A stretch of DNA of 64,000 nt from CAXBNB01 sp049115735 (GTDB taxonomy: Bacteria; Bacteroidota; Bacteroidia; Cytophagales; Cyclobacteriaceae): assembly GCA_049115735.1 (NCBI GenBank), contig JAGDZP010000014.1, positions 62,001 through 126,000 on the forward strand, read 5' to 3'. Position 1 is the first letter of the stretch; every line of letters begins with the position of its first letter. This document shows positions 1-9,154 of the stretch, in pieces. Position numbers and translations under genes: made by a program. Under the pieces are notes generated by a model. It was given only the letters and a program-made list of their open reading frames with translations. It was not told the DNA's origin and made no database searches.

Positions 1-528
1 GCTAGGATATGCAGGCAAGTACAGTCTTGCCAGCCAGTAGTAAGCGTAGGCCCTTACGAAATGAAGCTCGCCTTGAATCCTTGCCACCTCGTCAGGTCTT
101 CCAGCTCCAGGAAAAGGATTGTTGTTCTCAGCTCCGGTGATGAAATCCAGTGCCCCATTGGCAAAACCAACTGCAAAGTAACCACTATTGTATATGTTGT
201 TGTCGAAAACAGCTACCTGGGTTCCAACCTGAGACCTATTGTACATATCTTCAATGTCACTGTTTACATTGAATCCATCCGCAGCAGCTGCGACGTTGGC
301 TCCATCAGCAAATACTTCTGCGGCCATGCGACCAACAGTGAATATACATCTGTTTCCACCGTTTCCGGTCAGTCCGTAATATGCACCAATAGGTGCTTTT
401 TCCAAATCAAGCAAACTCTGCCACGGTGCTTGTGGTGGATTCGTTAGCTCAAAAAATTCTTCATTGTCACAGCTAGTAACCATAACTAAGATTGTAGCCG
501 TGAATATCAATTTTATATATCTATTCAT
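1..528 (-). CDS. SusD/RagB-type outer-membrane lipoprotein, N-terminal part (cut by window edge)
   Basis: This gene enters from beyond position 1, so only about 176 N-terminal residues are present. The start at 528 gives a short hydrophobic signal peptide ending in a lipobox (VTSC, Cys about residue 20), as expected for a surface lipoprotein. After it come motifs typical of SusD N-termini: an asparagine/glycine-rich stretch, then GELHFVRAYAYYWLARLY, which resembles the conserved TPR-like helix of this family. SusD proteins cap the SusC channel and bind the glycan or peptide to be imported. The gene starts 18 bases after the susC stop on the same strand, so the two are almost certainly one operon. 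An ATG at 540 in frame is a longer alternative start. Substrate cannot be told from this fragment. Confidence 0.88.
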   Translation of the reverse strand, partial: MNRYIKLIFTATILVMVTSCDNEEFFELTNPPQAPWQSLLDLEKAPIGAYYGLTGNGGNRCIFTVGRMAAEVFADGANVAAAADGFNVNSDIEDMYNRSQVGTQVAVFDNNIYNSGYFAVGFANGALDFITGAENNNPFPGAGRPDEVARIQGELHFVRAYAYYWLARLYLPAYPS

Positions 529-546
529 GATAATTGTCATTTATGA

Positions 547-3500
547 TTAAAAGCCTAGATTAACACCAAAACTGAAGGTTTTCACTTGAGGCACCTGAAC
601 GCCTATCCAACCCTGTCCAATGTTTCTGTTTTGGAATCCGGAACCAGTGTTCACCACTTCAGGATCATAGCCGTCATAACCAGTGATTGTCAACAGGTTG
701 TTCGCCATGACGTAAATACGAAGCTTCTGAATGTTCATCGCATCCAGCACGTTTTGTGGGAGGCTATAGCCTAGCGTCAACGACCTCAAACGGATGTAGT
801 CTGCCTTGTGCAAGAACTTGTCATGTCTCTGCCCATTTCTCTGAGGGTCAAAACGGACATTGTTGCTCGTGCTACCATCAGCATTGACTACATTATCATA
901 TCTCGAATTAGATACAAGCATTGGATAGTCAGCATCAGTGTTAGAAGCTGTCCAGGTATTGCCGATCATGTCGCTTCGCAATACTCCACTGCCGATTCTG
1001 GTTTGACTGTACTCAGCGCCATCATATATCCAGTTGCCACCGGAAAATGAGAAGTATGCTCCGAAATCAATGCCCTTGAAAGATGCATTTGTATTGAAAC
1101 CACCGAAATAAGTTGGTAGTGCTGTTTTGTCTGTATTGTCAAACAAATGAACTTTCAAGTTGTTACGAGTAGCTGGAATCAGGTTTCCTGTAGCAACAGT
1201 CTCACCTGTTTCTGCATAGATATCTGTATCCATTTCCTCGATGAGTTCATATCCTCCATCAGCATGTATACCAGCATATCTTGCTAACCTGAAGTAAGAA
1301 AGTGAGTTTCCTACATCAGTCACCAAACCGTTGGTTCTTACATTATACAATTGAGCTGTTTCATCAGTAAGCTTGGTTACTTCATTGCCATTGGTGGTGA
1401 AGTTAAAGCCTGCATCCAGTCTGAATCCATCTTTATCAATTACTATAGCTTTCAATGAGAACTCCATTCCCTTGTTAGTCATGTCTCCAATGTTTTTCCA
1501 AATAGTCCCAGCGTTACTGAAGATACCCGCAGACTGTGGAATCGGAACCTGGAATAACATATCAGCTACATTCTGTTGATAGTACACAATGGAACCTGAA
1601 AGTCTGTTATTCAACAACTCAAAATCAACTCCAACGTCGGTTGCAGTCGTTGTTTCCCAGGATACATCCTTGTTGCCAATACGGCTAAGTAAGTCTCCTG
1701 CACCAACATCGCCATAGCGTCCCCAGCCAGCATAAGAAGTGGCTGTCGCTAGTGGATCAATATTCGAGTTACCAGTTTGTCCATAACTAACCCTCACTTT
1801 CAGGAAATCAATTACAGACATATTTTCCATAAAAGACTCATCTGACATGATCCATCCGGCTGATAAAGCTGAGAATGTACCGTACCTGTTCTCTGGAACG
1901 AAAATTGAAGAACCATCTCTTCTTATGCTTGCTCCAAACAGGTATCTATCTCTGAATTTGTAGTTTAATCTACCGAAAGTTCCTCTAAAGTAGATTTCTC
2001 CACCAAGACCGTTGGATACACGCTGTACATTACCAGGTGCTCCTAATTCCTGTGCGGTACCTACTAATCCGTCAGCTTCAACGTTTCTTCTTCTAGTACT
2101 CTGACGTGTAGATTCCGTACCTACTGTCACATTCACGTTGTGCTCTTCAGTAATATCTTTGGAATAGTTCAGATAGACGTTGTAGTTAGACCTTTGGAAG
2201 GTGGAAGAGAAATCAAAGGCGTATGGTGAATTTTCACGAATGATCGTATTACCCCATTCTATATTACTTGTTTGGAAAAAGTCATATCCAAATTCTGTAT
2301 GAAACTTCAGGCCTTCCACCCAAGGAATTTGATAATCAGCTGTCAAGAGTGATACTGTTCTGAATGAGTTCACGTCGTTGATATAGTTGTCCTTATTCAA
2401 AGATGCAACTGGGTTTCTACCAGATAGCGGATCGAAAAGCAACCTATTACCACCAGGGCCTGTTGCTGTAGGATGATAGACTGGCAACCATGGAAAAATA
2501 GAACTACTCGCCGCATTATAACCTGGACGGGCAATGTTGCTATTTCCACCTGGAGCACCTCCGTTTGGAGCCCTTTCATTATCAGAATAAGCGAAAGTCG
2601 CTCTAACACCCAAATCAAGGTTTTCAATTGGGCTGAAATCAAGGTTGGTTCTCAAACTGATTCTTTCGAATTTATTGCCAACCAGAATACTTTCATCTTT
2701 TCTATATTGACCAGAAATGTAATAGCTGGTATTGTCCGTTCCTTTTGAAGCGGAAACTCCAAGGTCTGTGAAACTTCCGTCTCTTAATACTTCATCAAAC
2801 CAATTGGTATTTACTGTTTGGCTTCTGTCCAAAACTGCATTAGGATCTCTACCATTATTAAGTGCATTATTAGGGTCATAAGCTGAAAAGCCCTTGTTAG
2901 CCCTGGCTTCATCCATTAGGTCAAGCCACTGTTCTCCATTTACAAAGCCAATTTCATTCGGACCTCTTACAACGCTCGAAGTACCTTGCTGAAAGTTAAC
3001 AGAGAATGTACCATCTCTTTGTTTACCGCTTTTGGTTGTTACGATGATTACACCACCAGAACCCCTGTTACCATAAATCGCAGTTGCAGATGCGTCTTTC
3101 AATACCTCGATAGATTCAATGTCATTCGGATTGATCATCGCTAACGGGTTTTGACCAAAGGTGGATGAGTTTCTAGAGTTACCGTTCAATTCTTCTCCAT
3201 TGCCCACCAGGATCATACCGTCAATAATCCAAAGTGGCTCGGTACCTGATGATATGGAGTTGGTACCCCTTACCATAACCCTGGTAGGAGCACCTGGCAC
3301 ACCGTTGGAAGCTGATACCTGAATACCTGGTGCCAATCCTTGCAGGTTTTGATCAACACTTAAGGCTGGGAAGGAAGCAAGATCTTCACTTTTTACCTTG
3401 GCAATCGAACCAGTTACATCTCGTCTCATTTGAGACCCATATCCAACTACGACGATCTCATCAAGCTGAGCTGCATCTAAAGACATCTGAAGATCAATGA

Positions 3501-4104
3501 CACTTTGAGTACCAACCGCAACCTCCTGAGTCTTATATCCTACAAAGGATATTACCAGCACCGCATCGTCGGGAACACTTAATTTGTAATTGCCTTCAAG
3601 GTCCGTAGTAGTACCGTTTGTCGATCCTTTGATAACCACCGAGGCACCAGGAAGGCCCTGATTGTTTTCATCTTTAATCCTTCCTGAGATGTCAACATCC
3701 TCGAAAATAGTCACTTGAATACTCCTACTTTTAGGACCCTTCAATTGATCAATTTGGATGTTATTGTTTATTTGCTTGAAGCCAAGACCATATTCTTTAG
3801 AGATACTCATAAGAATATCTGCAAACGAGGCTCTAGCGTAATTGAGGTTGACCAATTTCTTAGAATCGACATCTGCCTCATCATAATTAAAACTATAGTC
3901 AGAAATGGATTCCAAATAGTCAAGTGCCTGAGTGAGGGACACGTTAGATAGTTGTACAGAAACAACCATATCCTTCACACTCTTAGTGCTTTGTCCAATT
4001 GATTCGCCCGCTACCAATAGATTTAGTGCGGCAACTTGTATCATAAATACATAAATGGACAGTTTCATCGTATATACAATTAGTTGTATAGCATTATTTT
4101 TCAT
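547..4104 (-). CDS. SusC/RagA-family TonB-dependent receptor with N-terminal STN domain
   Basis: This 1185-residue outer-membrane receptor imports a ligand bound by its SusD partner, using TonB energy. Reading from the ATG at 4104, a signal peptide is followed by an STN domain (about residues 40-110), a CarboxypepD_reg repeat (GLPGASVVIKGSTNGTTTD, SFVGYKTQEV), and a plug domain starting with DEIVVVGYG. A long beta-barrel ends in an aromatic residue (GVNLGF). STN-bearing SusC proteins usually signal through a FecR anti-sigma factor, and such a gene lies just upstream. The reading frame is open back to a TTG at 4197, but that codon sits inside a hairpin (4196-4226) and the extra 31 residues precede the signal peptide, so 4104 is preferred. 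The ligand is unknown. Confidence 0.93.
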   Translation of the reverse strand: MKNNAIQLIVYTMKLSIYVFMIQVAALNLLVAGESIGQSTKSVKDMVVSVQLSNVSLTQALDYLESISDYSFNYDEADVDSKKLVNLNYARASFADILMSISKEYGLGFKQINNNIQIDQLKGPKSRSIQVTIFEDVDISGRIKDENNQGLPGASVVIKGSTNGTTTDLEGNYKLSVPDDAVLVISFVGYKTQEVAVGTQSVIDLQMSLDAAQLDEIVVVGYGSQMRRDVTGSIAKVKSEDLASFPALSVDQNLQGLAPGIQVSASNGVPGAPTRVMVRGTNSISSGTEPLWIIDGMILVGNGEELNGNSRNSSTFGQNPLAMINPNDIESIEVLKDASATAIYGNRGSGGVIIVTTKSGKQRDGTFSVNFQQGTSSVVRGPNEIGFVNGEQWLDLMDEARANKGFSAYDPNNALNNGRDPNAVLDRSQTVNTNWFDEVLRDGSFTDLGVSASKGTDNTSYYISGQYRKDESILVGNKFERISLRTNLDFSPIENLDLGVRATFAYSDNERAPNGGAPGGNSNIARPGYNAASSSIFPWLPVYHPTATGPGGNRLLFDPLSGRNPVASLNKDNYINDVNSFRTVSLLTADYQIPWVEGLKFHTEFGYDFFQTSNIEWGNTIIRENSPYAFDFSSTFQRSNYNVYLNYSKDITEEHNVNVTVGTESTRQSTRRRNVEADGLVGTAQELGAPGNVQRVSNGLGGEIYFRGTFGRLNYKFRDRYLFGASIRRDGSSIFVPENRYGTFSALSAGWIMSDESFMENMSVIDFLKVRVSYGQTGNSNIDPLATATSYAGWGRYGDVGAGDLLSRIGNKDVSWETTTATDVGVDFELLNNRLSGSIVYYQQNVADMLFQVPIPQSAGIFSNAGTIWKNIGDMTNKGMEFSLKAIVIDKDGFRLDAGFNFTTNGNEVTKLTDETAQLYNVRTNGLVTDVGNSLSYFRLARYAGIHADGGYELIEEMDTDIYAETGETVATGNLIPATRNNLKVHLFDNTDKTALPTYFGGFNTNASFKGIDFGAYFSFSGGNWIYDGAEYSQTRIGSGVLRSDMIGNTWTASNTDADYPMLVSNSRYDNVVNADGSTSNNVRFDPQRNGQRHDKFLHKADYIRLRSLTLGYSLPQNVLDAMNIQKLRIYVMANNLLTITGYDGYDPEVVNTGSGFQNRNIGQGWIGVQVPQVKTFSFGVNLGF

Positions 4105-4195
4105 AAATTTGAACTGTTTTAGTATTAGAGATTTATTAAAACGACGTTGATATGGTTTAAGGAAGACTTCCCAATTTTCACTTAAACAATATCTC

Positions 4196-4226
4196 AAAAG
4201 TGGTGCTGCCTAGCAGTGCCACTTTT
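4196..4226 (-). terminator. Hairpin between fecR-like gene and susC (terminator or leader structure)
   Basis: The arms AAAAGTGG (4196-4203) and CCACTTTT (4219-4226) pair perfectly. A further three pairs (CTG/CAG) follow after a two-base mismatch, closing a CCTAG loop. On the minus strand it lies after the FecR-like stop and before the susC ATG, followed by TTTTGAG, so it may end the regulator transcript or sit in the susC leader. The longer T run is on the plus-strand side. Function is inferred only from position. Confidence 0.45.
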
Positions 4227-4261
4227 ATTTTTTCCTTATCCTTTTTCTATAAGCATACATT

Positions 4262-5284
4262 TTAATTGAATAGTATTGAGATATCATTTTTGTTGATCTG
4301 ATATTTGAAATTCAAAGAATAACTCATTCCTTCCAATACAGTCTCCAAACTTTGATTATTATGGCGTCCAGAATACCTTGAATCTGGCATTGCACTCAAA
4401 TCGAAATCAATTTTCACACCGTACCATTTTTCAAGTTCTTTCATTACATCACCAACATTCTCTTTTTTGAAATACAAAATTCCTTCTTTCCAGGCAATCT
4501 CTCGATCATAATCAAATGATTGAATGACCATTTGACCCTTGTCGAATGTCACTTGTTGACCGGCTGTAATCACCTGGTCAGAACCCAGTTTTGAAACTTT
4601 TACCTTGCCTTCCACCAAAGAAATCCTGGACTCTTTTTCCTCATGTACATTTATACAAAAGGAGGTTCCCAGAACCGTTGTGGCAAAATATGGCGTTTGT
4701 ACTATGAATGGTTTTTTCTTATTACTAATAACCTCAAAAAAAGCTTGTCCATTTAATTCAACATTTCTGGATTTTTGATTAAACGTTGATGGGTAGGACA
4801 ATTTGCTACCAGAACTTAACCATACTTTTGTCCCATCAGGTAATCTAATTTGAGACTTAACTCCGAAAGCATTCTCCTTGCTAATAATCTCGACATTTGT
4901 AATTAATTCATCCTCAGATGGCTGATAGTTTTGATATGCTAAAAAAGAAAGTAAGGATACCAAAATAAATATAGCAGCTACACTCATCCATTTTTTGTAG
5001 CTCCAAAAAACTTGTTTGCCGTCAGGTTTCAAGCGGTCATTTGACATTGTTATTGTCTGCTCAATTTTATTCCAAACTACATGATCGACCTCATCTAATT
5101 GACCATCATTAAATTTCATAGAGAGAATTATGTCCTTGGCATCTGAAGCAAGCTCAAATCTTTTTTTATTCCCATCAATCCAGTTACTCCAGTGCTCGTT
5201 GGAAGGTCCTTTGGGATTTATTGTCCAACTCACAAATGATTCGTCTTCCAATAAATCCTGTATTTCGTATTCTCTTTTTTCCAT
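4262..5284 (-). CDS. FecR-family anti-sigma factor / sigma regulator
   Basis: This is a 340-residue single-pass inner-membrane protein. An N-terminal cytoplasmic part (about 1-95) would bind the sigma factor, one membrane helix spans about residues 99-117, and a periplasmic FecR domain follows (about 140-245, with RLPDGTKVWLSSGSKLSYP and GQAFFEV). The C-terminal part (about 265-338, YFKKENVGDVMKELEKWYGVKIDF) matches the DUF4974 domain common in Bacteroidota FecR proteins. In this family the periplasmic part contacts the STN domain of the cognate SusC receptor. The gene lies between the sigma-factor gene and susC on one strand, which fits a cell-surface signalling trio. Length is usual for the family. 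Confidence 0.93.
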   Translation of the reverse strand: MEKREYEIQDLLEDESFVSWTINPKGPSNEHWSNWIDGNKKRFELASDAKDIILSMKFNDGQLDEVDHVVWNKIEQTITMSNDRLKPDGKQVFWSYKKWMSVAAIFILVSLLSFLAYQNYQPSEDELITNVEIISKENAFGVKSQIRLPDGTKVWLSSGSKLSYPSTFNQKSRNVELNGQAFFEVISNKKKPFIVQTPYFATTVLGTSFCINVHEEKESRISLVEGKVKVSKLGSDQVITAGQQVTFDKGQMVIQSFDYDREIAWKEGILYFKKENVGDVMKELEKWYGVKIDFDLSAMPDSRYSGRHNNQSLETVLEGMSYSLNFKYQINKNDISILFN

Positions 5285-5378
5285 GATTTTCGACTTTCAT
5301 ATTACTAGAGTGAAGAACCTTTTCAGATACATGGAAAAAAATCACTTTTATTTTAAAAATAATTATACTTTGGTTTGA

Positions 5379-5996
5379 TTATGTAGAAGTTCCTTCCAAT
5401 ATCAGGAAATAGAAGAGAATTTTTGACCTTAAAACCTTAATAGCTTCATAAATGAGATTCTGAGAAGAACGCCTAGTTTTTAATGACATGACTTCAGTGA
5501 TCTCATCATAATCCAAGCCTTCTTTGTAGAAATAATATAGAGCTTCCCTCTGTCGGTTGGTCAACTCATTAATGGCTGTTTCAACCTGACTTAACTTTTC
5601 AACTAAATGCTGCTTTTCAATAAGCTCAGTCTGAAAGGAAATAGTAAATGCAGGTTCAAATTCTTGCTCTTTTTTGACCTTGGATAGACGGTTTAATGAG
5701 TTCAAATGCTTGCTTAGATGGCTCTTGAAGCTTCGAATCAAATAATATTTGAGCGAGGATTTTATTTCTATCATTGACCTGCGCTCGTATATTTCAACAA
5801 AAGTGTCATGTATCAAATCCTTTGCTATTTCATCATTGCAATGAAGTTGATTAGCTATGTACTTTAGCTTTGGGTAAAAAAATGTATAAAATTCATAAAA
5901 GGCATTTAAGTCATCTGACTTCACCTTTTTCCATAACTCGAGTTCGTCAATATGTATTTCTTTGTTCTTCTTCACCCAAATTATTGATGAAACCAA
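5379..5996 (-). CDS. ECF RNA polymerase sigma factor, FecI-like
   Basis: This is a sigma-70 ECF factor of about 200 residues. Region 2 is visible as LWKKVKSDDLNAFYEFYTFFYPKLKY and DLIHDTFVEIYERR. Region 4 shows a helix-turn-helix segment (ELTNRQREALYYFYKEGLDYDEITEVM, then AIKVLR). The family directs RNA polymerase to the promoter of its own susC/susD operon once released by FecR. The gene is 94 bases upstream of the FecR-like gene on the same strand. The start is uncertain: 5996 uses TTG and an in-frame GTG lies at 5975; no ATG precedes the conserved core. Confidence 0.9.
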   Translation of the reverse strand: MVSSIIWVKKNKEIHIDELELWKKVKSDDLNAFYEFYTFFYPKLKYIANQLHCNDEIAKDLIHDTFVEIYERRSMIEIKSSLKYYLIRSFKSHLSKHLNSLNRLSKVKKEQEFEPAFTISFQTELIEKQHLVEKLSQVETAINELTNRQREALYYFYKEGLDYDEITEVMSLKTRRSSQNLIYEAIKVLRSKILFYFLILEGTST

Positions 5997-6509
5997 CCAC
6001 TATATAATCAATTTTAATTGAAAGTAGGCAAGTACATTAAAAACTAAAATTTCTTACTAGGCAGAAATGTTAATATTATTGAAACCTCTGCTATGGGTAA
6101 GTATCCAAATATTGATCAATACCCATAACGACATCATGAATTACTAATCTTAGAGGAATTATAGTTAAGTCTTCAGTAGAGGCAGGTGTACTTCAAAATT
6201 GATTTTATTGCCGTTTATCACAGCTTTGGCAGATTATAGAGCAAACCCCGAAGGGATCCCTTTAGGAAAAGTTGTACCAGAATTGTACCCAACAATTTTA
6301 ACAACGTATAAGCGATACTGACTCAATAGCTTATAAAATCAGGTCTTGTTCCAGCCAGACTTGAACCTCAAATCTTGTTTTCTTCTAAGTACCCTCTGCA
6401 ATAATAAACACGTTTTGGTCTTGAATCTAAGGAATTCAACAGGTTCATAGTTCATTTTCCAAAACTGGATTCATGAAGAAATCAATAAATGTGGGGTAAC
6501 TTTGTAAAC
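5997..6509. other. Gene-free stretch between sigma-factor gene and element boundary
   Basis: No intact gene is visible here. On the minus strand, 6279-6165 reads as a short open segment broken once by a stop and ending NFEVHLPL; this loosely resembles the last strand of a histidine-kinase ATPase domain and may be a decayed gene end. Around 6340-6370 a T-arm-like string (GGTTCAAGTC on the minus strand) occurs, but no tRNA fold closes. Both readings are weak. Confidence 0.4.
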
Positions 6510-6550
6510 AAAAAATCCTAACTAACTATAAATAAGTTAATTAGGATTTT
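6510..6550 (-). terminator. Displaced tRNA-Cys terminator
   Basis: A strong hairpin is seen: AAAATCCTAA (6512-6521) pairs with TTAGGATTTT (6541-6550), and TAACT (6523-6527) pairs with AGTTA (6535-6539) after one mismatch. On the minus strand it is followed directly by six T. It begins only a few bases past the partial tRNA-Cys 3' end at 6554-6570, exactly where a terminator of the tRNA gene would have been before the element inserted. I infer it was separated from the tRNA by the insertion. Confidence 0.6.
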
Positions 6551-6553
6551 AAA

Positions 6554-6570
6554 TTGAGGTCCCGAGCGGA
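6554..6570 (-). repeat. Left attachment site: duplicate of tRNA-Cys 3' end
   Basis: TTGAGGTCCCGAGCGGA is identical to 14366-14382, which overlaps the 3' end of the intact tRNA-Cys gene (part of the T arm, acceptor strand and U73). Only this 17-base fragment of a tRNA is present here. Its spacing from the integrase gene (126 bases) and orientation are those of an att site left by a tyrosine-integrase element that uses a tRNA 3' end as target. Confidence 0.85.
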
Positions 6571-6675
6571 CCCCAACATATTAATTACTATTTACTAATA
6601 TTTACTTTAAATATGCTATTAAGCACTTTAGGCACTATCTTTGGGTTACCTGAAATTAGCCATAATCAATAAAAA

Positions 6676-6695
6676 TAGGTAACTAAATAGGTAAC
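6676..6695 (+). repeat. Arm-type repeat, left end of element
   Basis: TAGGTAACTAAATAGGTAAC ends one base before the integrase start codon. It contains two tandem copies of TAGGTAAC and matches 14292-14311 at 19 of 20 positions. An inverted copy, GGTTACC, lies at 6644-6650. Repeats of this kind at both ends are expected as binding sites for the integrase arm domain or the excisionase; binding itself is inferred. Overlap with the translation start suggests it could also autoregulate the integrase. Confidence 0.6.
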
Positions 6696-6696
6696 C

Positions 6697-7932
6697 ATGA
6701 AAGATTACAACATCAGTCTGGTTTTTAAATCTAAGCAGAATTCAAAAAGCCTTGTATTACTTAGGGTAAATTCAAGACTTGTCAAAGGAGGACGATTTCA
6801 AATATCGACAGGTGTAAATGCACCAACACACAAAGAAATCAAATACACGAAAGAGATTACTAAAACCATTACTGCCTTTGAAGATTCTTTCGATTCTTTC
6901 CCAAAAAACGTTATTCGTGATCCTGGAGTACTACGATCAAAGATAAATGAGATCCTATTCCCTTTTGCAGATCAAGCCAAACCACAAAAGAAGCAGTTGA
7001 CGGTTGCTGAATTTGTACATGATCAGATTGAGAAATATACAGTAAGCAAAAAAGTTACAAGTGGCACTATCAAAAATTGGAAGAGTCTTTACAACAATAT
7101 TGTTTGGTTTGATAAGAATGTCACTTTCGAAAATGTTAGTCTTACTTGGATCGAAAACTTTCAGCACTGGATGAAAACTCCACATAGGATTTATGGAACT
7201 AGAACCTATAATCTAGGCAAAAGGATCAAGTCTAACGGCATAAGTCATGACACATCAATGAAGTACATTAAGGCATTGAAAAGGATGCTTAGACAAGCGG
7301 AAAAGAGCGATCTAAATTTCAATGTCAATCAGGGCTATTTAAAATTGGACGTTGAGAAACGATCAAAGGATACTAAATATTCAGGGGTGTACCTTTCAAT
7401 TGAAGAACAACGGCAATTAAGCAACCTAGTATTAGCGGAAAGTAAAGCATTGGTAAGGGATTGGATATTAATTGCTTGCAGTACTGGTCAGCGTTATTCG
7501 GATTGGGATAAATTGAGACCTGAGAATGTACTAAACACTAAGGAGGGCAATGTCATAGAATTAATTCAACAAAAAACAAAAACTAAAGTATCAATTCCAG
7601 TAGGCAAGACGGTACAAGCAATTTGGGACAAATACCCAAAAGGGATGAAGCTACTAAGCGATAATGCAATACGAACCACTATCAAACTTTTATGCAAAAC
7701 TATTGGATTAGATGAAGTAATAGAAAGCAAACCTAAATACAAGCACATTGGCACCCACATAGGACGGTATTCCTTCGTATCTAACAGCATAGATCAAGGT
7801 ATACCAGACAAGACCATAATGGCTATCACTGGACACTACAATAAAACAGTTTTTCTCAAGTACTTGAAACTTTCCCAGAAAGACTTAGCCCTTGAAGCAA
7901 ATAAATTCCCAATGTTCAATCAGGCTCTTTGA
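6697..7932 (+). CDS. Tyrosine recombinase / site-specific integrase
   Basis: This 411-residue integrase would catalyse insertion and excision of the element at tRNA-Cys. The catalytic set is visible: R266 in STGQRYSDW, H354-x-x-R357 (THIGRYSF), H380 in ITGHYNK and the nucleophile Y389 in FLKYLKL. The first 95 residues resemble the arm-binding domain of Bacteroidota integrases, and about 100-200 the core-binding SAM-like domain (LTVAEFVHDQI, TIKNWKSLYNNI). It starts with ATG at 6697, directly after the arm-type repeat and 126 bases inside the left att site. All key residues are present, so it is probably active. Confidence 0.95.
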   Translation: MKDYNISLVFKSKQNSKSLVLLRVNSRLVKGGRFQISTGVNAPTHKEIKYTKEITKTITAFEDSFDSFPKNVIRDPGVLRSKINEILFPFADQAKPQKKQLTVAEFVHDQIEKYTVSKKVTSGTIKNWKSLYNNIVWFDKNVTFENVSLTWIENFQHWMKTPHRIYGTRTYNLGKRIKSNGISHDTSMKYIKALKRMLRQAEKSDLNFNVNQGYLKLDVEKRSKDTKYSGVYLSIEEQRQLSNLVLAESKALVRDWILIACSTGQRYSDWDKLRPENVLNTKEGNVIELIQQKTKTKVSIPVGKTVQAIWDKYPKGMKLLSDNAIRTTIKLLCKTIGLDEVIESKPKYKHIGTHIGRYSFVSNSIDQGIPDKTIMAITGHYNKTVFLKYLKLSQKDLALEANKFPMFNQAL

Positions 7933-7934
7933 GA

Positions 7935-8234
7935 ATGGAGACGATGAAACCAAAAACAACTTTTCTAATGACCGAACAAAATAAAGCTTTCAAGTTTACT
8001 CACTTAACCGATTTGTTTCAAGACGAAGAAGATTTTGTAAGGCACATGAACAACCTCCGTCAAGTAACAACAGGACTATGGCATATTTATGAAACAAGGG
8101 AAGATTTGAAGGAATCAATACTGCCTCAATTACTGACAATAGGAGGCATTTACAATGCACTTGTAACTGATAGGTCGTACAATAGATACGAGGATTCGAA
8201 TGATAAATACCATGAAAAATCGTCCAATAACTAA
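7935..8234 (+). CDS. Small element protein of unknown function
   Basis: A 99-residue soluble protein follows the integrase by two bases and ends in a one-base overlap (TAATG) with the next gene, so the three are probably co-transcribed. I do not recognise a family. It is mixed charged and hydrophobic, with likely helices (HLTDLFQDEEDFVRHMNNLRQV) and no signal peptide or membrane helix. ATG codons at 7935 and 7944 are both possible starts; a TTG at 7929 overlaps the integrase stop and is less likely. Confidence 0.6.
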   Translation: METMKPKTTFLMTEQNKAFKFTHLTDLFQDEEDFVRHMNNLRQVTTGLWHIYETREDLKESILPQLLTIGGIYNALVTDRSYNRYEDSNDKYHEKSSNN

Positions 8235-9067
8235 TGGAAAAATACACATTTGAATCCTGGTTGAATAATGAGATTGATGAAAGCACTTTAGCTTCTTGGA
8301 GTATGGGCTTAGACCCTTTAAAGGGACAAATTGAGGAGTCAGATTTCCGTAAAATCAGAGCAACGCAAAAAGAGACCTATGAGATAGCCGTTGAAATTAC
8401 ATTTAAGAGTATGGTTAGGGAATTCAAACAAAACTTAGAACAATCTCCTTATCCTAATAAAATGTATAGCAACCTGGTTTCTTACATTCAATCAATTTTA
8501 GATAAAGATCAAAAAATAACGAAGAGCGTTTTGAGTGGCAATACCAGTTACATAAAAATAACCGGAAAGGAACATTTGCATATTTTGAAAAACGCTAAAG
8601 AGTTCAATCTAAACGAGACAATTATTTCGCTCTATGCCTTGAACGATCATCAACGCATAATGTCTCACTTAAAATTTAAATACTACCTTGACGAAAACCA
8701 TTCTCAATTTTTCAAAACAGACAATATTGAAAGTTTGAATTTAGAGTGCATTGATCAGGTAGTCAATCTTGATTTTTTGAATAATTTGTTAGAGGATTTG
8801 TTGGCTAGGGATATTAATAAAAATTACCTTATAAAAACCAATAAGCAAATTACATTCAAATCAAAAGATGCACTATTTGCTTTCATACTTAGATTAGATG
8901 AAAAAGGACATCTTAAAATAAGTTTGATAGATCATAGAGATGAAATTGGTATCTTTTTTCTGAATCATTTCAATAAAGATTCAACAGCAACAGACCCTTG
9001 TCAAAACCTTCGCAAGGGGGCTGCTATTGCTAGGAAAACGCGTGACTTCTTTAAATCTATAGAATAA
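8234..9067 (+). CDS. Element-encoded hypothetical protein
   Basis: This is a 277-residue protein without a recognised domain, signal peptide or membrane segment. It is lysine- and asparagine-rich, as is usual for AT-rich mobile DNA, and predicted largely helical (ESWLNNEIDESTLASWSMG, EYAVEI-like helices, DFLNNLLEDLLARDI). Translation is coupled to the preceding gene by a TAATG overlap. Its place between integrase and excisionase suggests an element-maintenance role, but nothing in the sequence proves that. Confidence 0.7.
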   Translation: MEKYTFESWLNNEIDESTLASWSMGLDPLKGQIEESDFRKIRATQKETYEIAVEITFKSMVREFKQNLEQSPYPNKMYSNLVSYIQSILDKDQKITKSVLSGNTSYIKITGKEHLHILKNAKEFNLNETIISLYALNDHQRIMSHLKFKYYLDENHSQFFKTDNIESLNLECIDQVVNLDFLNNLLEDLLARDINKNYLIKTNKQITFKSKDALFAFILRLDEKGHLKISLIDHRDEIGIFFLNHFNKDSTATDPCQNLRKGAAIARKTRDFFKSIE

Positions 9068-9154
9068 TTCCTACTACCAAACATACCAATGTATGATTGG
9101 TATTAGAGGGGTGTTTACCACTGTTTACGTTTGTCAAAACAACAAACAAATAAA

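Noticed and set aside
61..447. Plus-strand open frame over the SusD region
   Set aside because: It is the antisense of a clear SusD N-terminus with signal peptide and family motifs.
6337..6375. T-arm-like string suggesting another tRNA remnant
   Set aside because: The minus strand contains GGTTCAAGTC, but neither a T stem nor an acceptor stem pairs, and no anticodon arm is present.
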